From Megaleporinus macrocephalus (taxonomy: Eukaryota > Chordata > Actinopteri > Characiformes > Anostomidae): a DNA stretch of 64,000 nucleotides. Shown here piece after piece: positions 36,130 through 46,450 of the stretch (position 1 is the first letter of the stretch; each line of letters opens with the position of its first letter). The translations under genes and the position numbers were made by a program. A model generated the notes under the pieces. That model was not told where the DNA came from, searched no databases, and saw nothing but the letters and a program-made list of their open reading frames with translations. The stretch lies in the NCBI GenBank assembly GCA_021613375.1, contig CM038711.1, positions 19,994,694 through 20,058,693 on the forward strand, written 5' to 3'.

Positions 36130-36425
36130 GGAAGCTCTAAGAATATTCTGCTGGTCTGGCTGCTTTCTTTCTGTTTCTCGATTCCCACCGCATAGTGTCC
36201 CTTCCACCAAACTCCCACCTGTAATTTCTCCCCAGCACAGAGAGGCAGGCTATCATTAAGGAGTTTGTGTGGAGCACCGCTGCTTGGCACTGTGTCCATG
36301 TGTGAAGGATGAGAGCGGGCTTCCGACAGCTAATCCACTGGCCTGAGATTTCCCAGCGGGCGGCGTGGTGGAAAATTGAAGACGCGCACAACTGTCTTAC
36401 GGTCAGCCTGATTCTCCTCAAGAAC
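36130..36425. promoter_or_regulatory. candidate conserved regulatory block
   Basis: Includes GGCTATCATTAAGGAG, GACAGCTAATCCACTGGCC and a CpG patch (AGCGGGCGGCGTGG, GACGCGCAC) near 36350-36390. Open frames of about 95 to 105 codons on the minus strand in two overlapping registers have no recognised domain. Inference. Confidence 0.28.
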
Positions 36426-36842
36426 CTTTAGATAAGATGCAGTGATTGGATGGAGGGGGAAGCTTGTTTCTTGTTTAAGCCTGGACTGCAGTGCACATAC
36501 AAAGGTTTGTTTGGCTGTTTAAAGCAGCAGAGCTTAAAACTATGACCAATATTATTACAAGGCTGAGCCGTGCTGGCAGCAAAACAGGGCAACTGAAGGC
36601 ATTTGTAATAATACAAACTGTTATGCAATAAGAATTTCAGTGTAACACTAATCAATAAACCCATGATTGTTTATGACAAGGTAAACAAGATAGCAAATCC
36701 TGAGTTAAATAATAAAGTAATGATCTATTTGTAGTAATGTTTGTCACAAAATTACTATGAATAGCTATTAGATCAGCGAGGTTTGATGATTGTTGAGATC
36801 ATATGAGACAGTGTGGATATCACATTACTCAGCTTTTCAAAT
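36426..36842. other. non-coding, nothing recognised
   Basis: A+T-rich spacer in front of the SINE. Confidence 0.5.
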
Positions 36843-37132
36843 GGTGGCACGGTGGTGTAGTGGTTATGACTGTTAGCACTGTTGCCTCACAGCAAGACGA
36901 GGCGGGTTCGATTACCGGTCCAGGCCACTCGGTATGGAGTTTGCATGTTCCCCCAGTGCTTGAGTGGGTTTTCATCCCACAGTCCAAACAAATGGATGTT
37001 ATGTTGATCGCTGACTCTGAATTGCCCATAAGTGTGTGTTGGCCATGCAATGGACTGCCGACCTGTTCATGGTCGCCCCATGACACTGGGATTGGCTCCA
37101 GCCCCCCCGTGATCCCGACTACCACAATATAA
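36843..37132 (+). mobile_element. tRNA-derived SINE, DANA/Mermaid type
   Basis: Starts GGTGGCACGGTGGTGTAGTG with an A-box-like TGGTGTAGTGG (36852-36862). It continues with TTAGCACTGTTGCCTCACAG and a B-box GGTTCGATTAC (36905-36915), then the diagnostic body: ATGGAGTTTGCATGTTCCCC, TGGGTTTTCATCCCACAGTC, and a tail with CAATGGACTGCCGACCTG and GGGATTGGCTCCAGCCCCC. DANA-like SINEs are abundant in fish. A 6-bp insertion splits the usual GTGGTTAGCACTG. The element is diverged, and the tail runs straight into a TA/TG microsatellite, a known association of this family. Confidence 0.85.

Positions 37133-37203
<71 letters not shown>
37131..37203. repeat. compound (TG)(TA)n(TG)n microsatellite
   Basis: TA repeat at about 37139-37182 followed by TG repeat to 37203, contiguous with the 3' end of the SINE. 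The open frames on both strands crossing it are artefacts. Confidence 0.95.
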
Positions 37204-37329
37204 TACAGTAAGAAGACAAAACGCTTGAGATTCTGAAAAGCTCCCCTGACTGTGGATTTCTTTAGTGAGACACCCCCACTGCATGTCCCTGCAAATAAAT
37301 ATTTACAATCACTCTATTCTCTCTCTCAG

Positions 37330-37584
37330 ACACACATCAGCAGTGTGAAATGGCAACATCAGCGTGTAGGAAGAGGAAAAACACAGACGGCAGAACAATA
37401 CCTCTCCCAGCTGGTGCCACCTCGACTCCCATCAACATGTCAACAGCTGGGGGATATGTGTGTGTCCGTGCGACTGTGTGTCCTCACACCTTCACAGACA
37501 AACACATCACTCACTTCTGACACACACACACACACACCCACACACATCATCAATCTGTCATCAGACGAGCACCTCAGCCTACAC
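37330..37584. other. non-coding with CA run
   Basis: Contains a CA run at about 37520-37546. No gene recognised. Confidence 0.45.
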
Positions 37585-37882
37585 TGATCAGCGAGCTAAC
37601 GCAGTTCAAAAAAGTGTTGATCAGGCGATGGGAGGACCCACTTGGCAAACATCAGGACACGAGGCTTCTTTAGAAATGCTGCTCGTTGCCGCAAGCACAT
37701 TAAGATGGATTAGAACGAGGAGCTTCATCCATCCCTGGACAAGGATAAAGAGGGCAAGACCACTAAGGAATGCAGCAGACTTTGGCCCAGAGAGGCTGTT
37801 ACCAATGGAAACGCGGCGCGCTGTGATATATAATATGCCTGATCATCCTTTATCAATGTACTCTCTTCTTGAGAGAGTCGGG
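37585..37882. promoter_or_regulatory. candidate conserved element inside a 174-codon open frame
   Basis: Balanced composition with CpG and developmental-enhancer-like motifs: TTGATCAGGCGATGGG, CACATTAAGATGGATTAG, TGTTACCAATGGAAACG (CCAAT), GCGGCGCGCTG and ATATAATATGCCTGATCATC. A plus-strand frame stays open from about 37460 to 37984, which is long for chance, but its start lies in CA-repeat sequence and I recognise no domain. I treat it as non-coding. A phylogenetic codon test would decide. Confidence 0.3.
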
Positions 37883-40800
37883 CACACATATAGTAATAAA
37901 ACACTAAGCTTTCAGAGACAAGCGGAATTAAAGGGCCCATGTGATGGAACACAAATTCTCCCATCACGTATGAAAACACTGTAAAAGTGTTAAAACATAC
38001 AATTCTCTCTCCGTCCATACAGTCCATAACCTGAGCTGGTTGTACATACTAGACAAAGAAGTAGTAAATACAACTTCATTTGAGTTCTTGTTCAAACATA
38101 CACCCAATATAGGGAAAAAGAAAGCAAGAGAAGGAGGTCCAGAGAACTTATTCTCTGCTTTTACTTTACCTCATAACTGGTTTTTCACTGGTGGAAGAGG
38201 ATGCACTATACGTAAATATGTGTACTTACTTGGTCAACTGCCCAGGTGTAACTGCCCAGTGGGGAATTTGGTATTTCCCAGTTTCTGACTTAAATGCAAC
38301 AGCAAATTGGATTTGCACATTTCATGCTGAAGATATTAGGAGTCCTTCATCCTGGACTCCTTACTGAATGAAGCATAGTAGCCAGAAAAACAGGTCATTT
38401 ACATACAACAGCCTTAAAGGCACAGTCACAAAAACAAACCTCAGGTAGAAAATTAAGTATGTAAGGAAAATCCAGGACATGGCTTCTTTAAAAAATAACA
38501 ACTCTGCAAACTGCATGCCTCCATCAGCACTTATAGTCACAAATATGACATCCTATTAACGTTAAAAATGGACAAAATTATGTTGCAAATTAGACGCTGT
38601 ACTAGCAGCATCTTGAATTCAAACGCTGTGCTATAAATGTAGATACTTGTTGACAGAGACATACACAAGTTAAAGAGTGAAATGCTAATGTTGTAAAGAA
38701 GTCATAGATAATCACGAGTAAATATGCAGTGTAATTACATTTGGAGTTGTGCTTATAGGAGCAAATCCATCATAGAAGAGAAAGGGGAGGGGGGGGGCTA
38801 TTTGCCCTTGAGTCAGTGAAAGAATGATATACATCCGTTTCATTTCCGCCAGCTTCCCCCTCCGCTCTCCGAGGGCCAGTCTGCAGGATCCAGCCAGAAT
38901 TCCGCTCTGTGGGAGTCCAGCTCCTGCACTGTGTAATGCGTGTGTGCGTGTAACAGGGAGTCTGTGTCATCAGCAGTTTTCAAATGACAAATGGTTTCCA
39001 GGCATCACTGCAGTTGTACCAGTAAGCACAGCGAGCTCTTCTACGTGACAGAGAAAGAGCGCCGAGGTCAGAAAGGTCGCTGTGTACTGTAAACAGTCTA
39101 AGTACATACAGTATGTGGCGTAAGTCCCGCTACCTATAGTCAGGGACACGGATAAAGTCAGACCTCAGAGGTTAAGCGCAGTTGAGGACAAAGGGCCCAG
39201 ACGCATGATGTTAGTGTAACCACAGCGACGTGTTGAGGCAGAGGAGTCAGGTGACCGCGCTGCATACCAAGTGTATAAATACTTCTGTCGATGAGGGCCA
39301 GGTTTCAGGAGCTGCCCTACTGACACACACTCACTGAGAGTGTAAATGCGAGTGGGAACTTCTCCCAAGGCCACAGTTGAGAGACGCCAGAGGCTCCAGC
39401 TCAAAACAGCTTCTAGGTAGAAGCCGACATGCCTTTCAGCCTCACCGCTGTAAACATCTCCGTCGCCGTAAATATTTTGCAGATTATCTCCACTAAAGCA
39501 TAGACTGTTTTGATTGGCACCAAGATTTCTCCCCAACCAGTTTTATCGCAGTAAGTAATCTGCATCTGTCTGATCCACGGCGTATACAGAAGCGATGCAG
39601 TCTGTGCCATTTCAACAGTGCTTTTGTTCCGATCTATTAAAGAGCTCAGACAAACAGAGCTGCTTGGGGATTATTCCTCTGCCACTGAATATGATTCTGG
39701 GAGAGGTTTTCGTTATTCTTGGTCTATTTGCTCTGGATGAAGATACTACTATTTAAACGTGTACTGCTACAGAGGCCCAGGCATCCTATTCATTTCAGCC
39801 CTGTCAATGTGTCTGCTGTTTTTGTGGGCCATTTTTCACAACTGCTCAGCCAATAAGAGGAGACTCTTCATTTGGTTTATGGTGCTGCTTTGTCAGGTCA
39901 GGAACACCAGATCTACAATATGAGTGTACCTGAACACAAACACAGTTCTGTTTATTAGCAGGAAGGATTTTTAATGAGCCCCGGGTTTCTGGGTTCGGGC
40001 TGTGTTATTAAAGAAGTGGTGCTGTTCACTGTATAAAATGCTTGCATTTCGGGTTTTCAGCAGCCACACACGAGCACTACAGGCTAAAAACATAGCATTA
40101 TGTTATGCACCTAACTATAAAAACATTGCTCATCTCATAAGCATCCTCTGCTCTTCATATTGTCGCAGTAACGCCAGATAAACAGACAGTCTTTACATAA
40201 AACTCAACATGACATTAAAATCACCTAGTTCTTCCAACCTCTGAAGCCCCTAGTCTGAGGAGGACTTGATAGCAGAATTAGTTTCAGATTAGTTTCACAC
40301 ACATGCTGCTTTCAAATGCTCTCTGTTTTATCAGGAAAAACGAGTTTCCCATTTTCCCAAAACACAAAATAGGCCAAACCCGAGCCAGCTGGATAATTAA
40401 CTACAACAACCATTTCACAGTCTTTTATGTTTTGTTTACCTCTCACATAAACATGTGCAGTCAGTACTTGACAGTAGCATCAGTACATGTAGGCTCCTGT
40501 TGGGTCACGTAATGTCCTGTTTTTAGTGCATAAGACTGTTGTGTGCTTAATTGTTTACATATGGGCGTCCAGTTATCATGAGACGCTCCTCACTAATTAC
40601 ATTTATCCCAACCAGAGCCTACAAACAAGCGTCATATACCCTCTTTGTGATAAATATAACCAGGAGTGTGCAATCAGAATCAGCCAGGATCAGAGCTGGC
40701 TGTTTTACTCCCAATGCATATTTGGCTATTGGACATATTTATTTATTTTTATGTTGTTTTTTTGGCTGTGCTGTGATTTTATGATAAAAAACAATGTGAC

Positions 40801-41929
40801 CTGGTTAAGTATTTGTATGTCACATCTGAATGCAGTTGCTATACCTCAGGGCAAATGTAATTGTTATTTCCTTATAGGTTATAAGAGCCACGTCAATGGG
40901 GATTTTTATCTTCTGTCTTTGAGAATGTATAGCTGCATGTATAGCTGAAGGCCTTGTCTGAAGTGTATGCAGGTCTGTGCTTGTGTCAGGGCTACACACC
41001 AGTCTATGCTTTTCATATGACAGCCTATGTCTATGTGGCCTTTTGTTTGATAATAAAAAAAATCCAAATTAGCTTGAATTCATTTAACAAAGAAATCAGC
41101 CACTAAAAATCATCACTATTTTTGTTAATATTACTATCATTATAAAGTCAGCAGCTGGCTGATACAGGACTGAAAGGTAAGGTTACTATGGGCTTCTCTG
41201 GAAATGGCTACGGTCCCATTCACAGCACACTGGCCTGTTGACAGGACACTGCTCTGGACCTGGCCCAGTTTGGCTTGCGGGAGTTTCCAGCGTCTGCTGA
41301 GGGACCAGCGCTTCTGCGCTCAGGAGGAAGGAAGAGAGAGAGAGAAAGAGAGAGGCTGCATTCCAGCATGGCGGTCCAGGAGTCTGCAGAACAGCTTTCC
41401 AACTTCTCACTCCAGCACAAAAACCTGCAAACAACAGAGCTGAACGTTGCAAAAACATTCAGCACAGACTGTTCTGTAGCTCTGCTTTGGTTTTTAGAAA
41501 CACGAAGCAGAAAATCTGAAGGAGATAAACGAGCAGCGAGCTTGTTTATCCCCTCATATAATGTGCTGAAGTGAATTTAAGTGCTGCGCACTGGAATGCA
41601 GGAAAACACACAGATATGTGCCCTGCAGACTTGGACGCTGTACAGGTGGTGCTACTGAGCACGTCAACAAAACAGAGAGAGGGTGTTTCGGGCTGGTCTC
41701 GCGCACACACTCTTCTCCATCTCATGCATTTCATACTTGACTCACTCCATGTCTGTCACCTTCCACCTTTTGTTTCTCTCCTTAACACTCGCCTTCCTCT
41801 CCTAAACCCCTCTCCTTTCCCACTCAGTCTCTTCCTCTCTTCCTCTCTCGTCCGTTTTCTATCCTTTTTTCAACCCCCACCCCTCTATCCTCTCTTCTTC
41901 CTTCTCATAAGATGGGGAATGGTCTGTGA
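37883..41929. other. non-coding; possible repeat fragment at 37.93 kb
   Basis: TAAAGGGCCCATGTGATGG at about 37930 resembles a MITE end. A TGAGTCA AP-1 site is at 38809-38815. CpG is slightly raised at 39050-39260. Minus-strand frames at 39.2 to 39.6 kb have no recognised domain. A short GA run lies near 41330. No exon could be supported. Confidence 0.4.
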
Positions 41930-42130
41930 ATGAGGAGTAAATTGCTTGCCCTCTCGGTTCAAATCCAATTCGGCTTTGGCTTCAAAGATGGCAGCCGAAC
42001 AGATTACACGCTTGGCAAGCAGGGTAAGGGGGGCATGGGCCAGGAGTGACGGCTCACCCCTTTCACTCCCTAAACAGATCAGACTGGCATTTGCCTGTCA
42101 AATCCCCCCATCCTGTAACACACTGGTGGC
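41930..42130. promoter_or_regulatory. candidate conserved regulatory element
   Basis: About 200 bp of simple-repeat-free sequence with TCCAATTCGGCTTTGG, TTCAAAGATGGCAGCC (TCF-like CAAAGATG), GATTACACGCTTGGC, TGACGGCTCACCCC and TTTGCCTGTCAAATCCCCC. An AT microsatellite follows about 100 bp later. Inference from composition. Confidence 0.32.
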
Positions 42131-42236
42131 CAAACCTTTTTCCTGGAGATTTACTGACCTGCAAATTTTTGGTTCCCCACTTTAACATCCAACTTAGGAG
42201 CCAATTAACAAGTCCTTCCTATACATTAAAGTTGAA

Positions 42237-42237
<1 letters not shown>

Positions 42238-42331
<94 letters not shown>

Positions 42332-42350
42332 CAAATATATATATATATAT
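42238..42350. repeat. long (AT)n microsatellite
   Basis: Pure AT for about 90 bp (42238-42328) and a second AT run to about 42350 after a TTTTCAA interruption. Both strands give a spurious Ile-Tyr open frame. Confidence 0.97.
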
Positions 42351-44939
42351 TTCAAATTCTTGAACATGATTGACTGCTTTCTGCTAGGTTCTGGGTTCAG
42401 CCTAGCAAACCACAACCACACTTGTTTATTTCTCTCCAGTGATACTGTTTTTTTAATAAATTCTAAGAATTTTAACCTCAACCTCAACCTTAACACATCA
42501 AAAATGTGTGACCTAATCATAATGCTTTTAATAATCAATTGGGCTTCACAAGAAAGTTTCATTTGAGCATTTGCAGATTAGCTATACAGGACCATCAGAA
42601 GAGTGGTCTACTTTCAGATTGGCGACAAATGGACAACAACCAAAGGACAATCATCTTTTAGGTTTGCAAGCTGTTTTATTGGTCCTCTTTGTTCCTTGAG
42701 TGCACAACTAGTGATCCATGATCCTGTAGAACGATGAACAATGAGACCCCTACATGCGCCTTTAATTACAGACTCCTATATGTGGAGCTCTTACCTGAAA
42801 CCTATAATTTCAGTGCTTCAGGAGCAACCAGCCATCTGTCTTGGTGGCCATACTGAAGAAAGATATCTTGAACCCAGGCACCTATCACTTCAAACAGAAT
42901 GCCACCTGTGACCTCCTACGTACTTTGTTATATAGACATGCTTCCTGCAGTAAACATCTGGTAGGTGTACTCTGGGTATCCATGTGGTCGTGCACTCAGA
43001 AACCATCAAATGTGGCTCTGGGTAGATATTTCCAGTTTGCACTGATCCATGACCAGCCTCCCCAGCCCAAATTGCAGCTTTCGCAATTACAAAAGTCACC
43101 ATCAAAACTGTTTCCAGATCAAAGCAAAGGGGACAATTCTACAAATGGCAGTTCGAGACAGATTTCCCACACGCTGCAAGCTGCCGAAAAGCCGTGCCTT
43201 CGCTTTGAGCCTGCAGGCTCCTGACGTCTGCACTTTTAAAGGGCATCCTTTCCAAACCCACGGCTTTCTGCACAGCACTTGGTTTGGAATTTACAGTAAT
43301 CTGCTGCTTTCTCCCTTTACGGTGTGTAACGGCGGATCGTAAAAACCCCCTGCCCCACTGACTGACATGGAATACAGGCTCACACGTCTGGACTGGAGAG
43401 GAAATACGCGAGACTATGAATATATGAGCATAAAATGGCAGCTAAGGAGGATTAATGTTTACTGATGAGTTTTGCTGCGGTCGGCGTGGAAGCAGCCTGG
43501 AGATCGCACTGGCCTGTGTGGAGTTGTTTGGAGATGAGCCTTTGCAGAGCAGAGGGGTCGCTCATGCTTCCTAACGAGATACACACATGCCGTGTCAAAG
43601 CGAGAGGAAAAGACTTTGGTCAGCACATTCCACACACTTAGAGTGTGCACTACTGTGGTCATTGATGCAGGAACACATCAGCAACAGTCTGCCATTAAAA
43701 GTAGATGTAACCGATAAACCAATGTTTACTGTCTGATGTTTGCTTTCCTGTGTTTGCGCTGGAGCCATGGAGCTAATATGTAATGGAAGCACTTATTACG
43801 CAAACAGCATGACTAAATCATCGTACACGTACATCACGCTGAGCTGTTAAGCAATTTCAAATACATTGGCTTTTGTGGCTCCTGATGTCAAAGGACAAAC
43901 GGGTATCTATAGAAATACGCCAAAAGTATGCCAAATAGAAAAAAAGGTGCTTGGTCCATGTTTATGTTTATTGTGGAAAACAAAGTGAGCAAACGCACAA
44001 ATCAGTTTTCTACACCAACTGAGAGGCGAGACGAATAAGTAGTGGGTAGAGATAGGCCAAGTTTTTTATCTGGATAGGTTTTAAAGCAAGAGTTAATGTA
44101 CACAGTTGTGTTGGTTTGATATTAAACATTTGTTGGATGCTGTCTTTGAATATACATCTAAAAAAGTATATTTTTCACTATGAAGCAGACTAGGGACGAA
44201 CCACGACCAAATATGTTTCATATATGTTCCACACTAAATGTTTGGCAAGGGACTATCTAAAAATCTTTCATTTTAAATCCCTATCTAAAAATAGACTTTA
44301 TAAATTCCATGGATTCAGACAAAGCTAAAACACATGAAATCCCTTAAATAAATACAGTGGTTTTCTTTAAGCCTACTACAAATCCCAGTTTTAAAATATT
44401 TAGCTTTTTTTCTTACCCTAAAACTACTGTGCTTAGACTTACAGGCATACCATCACTTGTAGTGAAGAGAAGGGCCTCTTTCAAACCTCATACAACCTTT
44501 AGCTATTTGTGAGTTAATGTGCTGGAGGAAAACTTGACTGGTCCAAAAAAAAAAAAAAAAAAAAGTCTAGAAATGCCTAAATGCACTTGTCAGACTTACT
44601 CTGCATTACTCCTCAAAGCTTAACTCTTGTCCATACTTTTGTTTGCAGCATAACTGATAGGCTGTAAACTTCCATTACGCCATTGCTATATTGGCAGCTA
44701 CAGTGCTGGAAGCTACAGGAGCAAACCTCTGACTTCAGGCATGTATTGGATGATTGACTACATTTCCTCTGTGGAATTTATGGAAATGAGATTTTTTACC
44801 AGCTGTTATTCCAAATTAAATGAGTAAACTCAAAACTTGTGAATCTGCAGGGTCAGCAGGCTAATAACCCCAAGAAGCAACAGTCCAGCTGCTGCTCCCA
44901 CCCTTACGTGAGGCCTAGAAAATGGCCTAGAAGTGTGAT
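42351..44939. other. non-coding, nothing firm; A20 run
   Basis: A poly(A) run lies at 44545-44564. Around 43100-43330 and 43480-43620 the sequence is G+C-richer with several CpG and could hold further conserved elements, but I cannot define them. No exon recognised. Confidence 0.4.
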
Positions 44940-45220
44940 ATCGTGCAGGCAATCGAAAAAGCTCATCTTCCCGAATCAATTTTCCGTCAAATGGAGCTCC
45001 TTTTGTCGCCCATAAATGACTTGCTTTCGCCCCGCAGTCGTGGTAATAAGGCGCGGAGTCCTTCCATTATCCCGCGGCTTAATCCCGCGGCTGGCACTGG
45101 AAAGGCCACCAGCCGTGGAAAGGTCGTGGCGCTGGCGGGGAAAGAGAGAGCGGACGTTGGGATAACGTTGTGCTAACGCTAATCCGTCAGCACTGATGAG
45201 AGAGAGGGGACAATGCCCCG
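44940..45220. promoter_or_regulatory. CpG-dense block, candidate promoter or conserved element
   Basis: Unusually CpG-rich for this window. It contains AATCAATTTTCCGTC, TTTTGTCGCCCATAAATGAC, TTTCGCCCCGCAGTCG, two CCCGCGGCT repeats 14 bp apart (near 45072 and 45086) and GTGGCGCTGGCGGGG. Open frames of about 80 codons exist on both strands and overlap, with no recognised protein. It could be an intronic CpG island, an additional promoter, or a conserved enhancer. Confidence 0.38.
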
Positions 45221-45589
45221 CCAAAAGGTCAGCCTGTGGCAGCTGTATGAAATGGAGTCTCCATCCTCAAAAACAAATCACGCACGCTCACTGGCTCAGC
45301 CTGGCTGGCTTGGTTTAGCTCGATCTCTTGCTCATTGCGCTTTGGCATTCACCAATCTCCCTCCCTCACCCGCACATAGTTTCCAAATCCCCAATCACAC
45401 CTCCACACGGCTCCCATCATAGAAAAGGTCAACAAGAGAGAGAAAACACTGACAGGCTCCGAATGAGACATTTCCGAGAGCGCCATGTTGCGCTGTTTGT
45501 GTACACATGTGCGGGTGCGGGTGATGATGGAGGTCAGCCTGAATCAAACAGGGCAAGGAAAGCCCCCCTCATCTATTCCCAGGTAGACG

Positions 45590-45960
45590 GAAATAAATTA
45601 CATTAATTATGCATGACTCCCACGGTTTATCAGAAACCAGTCAATTACGATTCCGCCGCACCCTTACGCACCATGTGAACAAACCTATCTCAGCTCAGGC
45701 TTCACACGGCTTAAACGGAAACGCTCGGCTTTTCCGCAGCAGGCGTGTTAACCGTCTGAAATAAAGCTCAGGAATGTTCCTCTTTATCTGTAGTAATCCA
45801 TCAGTTATGAAATTGAATTGCGCCAGGCTGGCACATACATTATGCATAGTGCTGCTTTAATTTGGGCTGTGTAATGCAGGGAGGAGCAGCTAACCTTCAC
45901 ACAGATTAGCAGGTCCTCAAACAGCGGCGACCGCGCGCCACGGCTGCTTCACACCGTCAC
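45590..45960. promoter_or_regulatory. candidate homeodomain/POU-rich regulatory block
   Basis: TTAATTATGCATGA (45603-45616) joins a homeodomain site to an ATGCAT octamer-like site. CAGTCAATTACGATTCC follows. Further right come AGTAATCCATCAG, GAATTGCGCC, ATTATGCATAG (about 45839-45848) and TTTAATTTGGGC, then CpG-rich ACAGCGGCGACCGCGCGCC near 45920-45940. Two ATTATGCAT motifs 235 bp apart are notable. Inference. Confidence 0.38.
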
Positions 45961-46029
45961 AGAGCGGATTAGGCATACCTAATGAGAAGGACAAACACAC
46001 AACCAGGAATACACACCTCTACCTGAGCC

Positions 46030-46103
46030 TCACACACACACACACACATATATACATATACACACATATATATATATACACACACACACATATATACATA
46101 TAT

Positions 46104-46134
<31 letters not shown>

Positions 46135-46201
46135 CACACATATATATATATATACACACACACATATATACATATATACACACACACATATATATATATA
46201 T
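46030..46201. repeat. compound (CA)n(TA)n microsatellite
   Basis: Alternating CA and TA blocks with CATATATA interruptions, about 170 bp. Spurious Cys/Val/Tyr/Ile frames arise on the minus strand. Confidence 0.95.
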
Positions 46202-46309
46202 AGTTCCTGCTTTTACACGCTCATGTACACAGTGCACTCGCGCACACACTCCCCTGCTGTGTGGAGCTGATTGGAGAGGAGCTTCACTCTCTCAGGTACT
46301 TAATGAAGA

Positions 46310-46450
46310 CACACACACTCGCTAGCTCATTAAAACCCAGCCGGATGATGTCACTTTCATGCCCTCTGGAGCATTTCAGCACAGCCAGTCATTAATTCAC
46401 TTCATTTCACAAACGTTCATTTGTTTCTGGAGCTAAAGGCATTGAGTGAC
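46310..46450. promoter_or_regulatory. candidate conserved regulatory element
   Basis: Motif-dense: GCTCATTAAAACCCAGCC, CGGATGATGTCAC (CRE-like), CAGTCATTAATTCACTTCATT (46387-46406) and AAACGTTCATTTG. It lies directly right of the CA/TA array. Inference. Confidence 0.3.

Noticed and set aside
36904..36916. A true tRNA gene at the B-box
   Set aside because: The B-box sits in a longer DANA-type SINE body and the cloverleaf is not intact.
37460..37984. Calling the 174-codon frame a gene
   Set aside because: Its beginning is CA-repeat translation, no domain is recognised and there are no convincing splice sites. It is kept only as a point to test.
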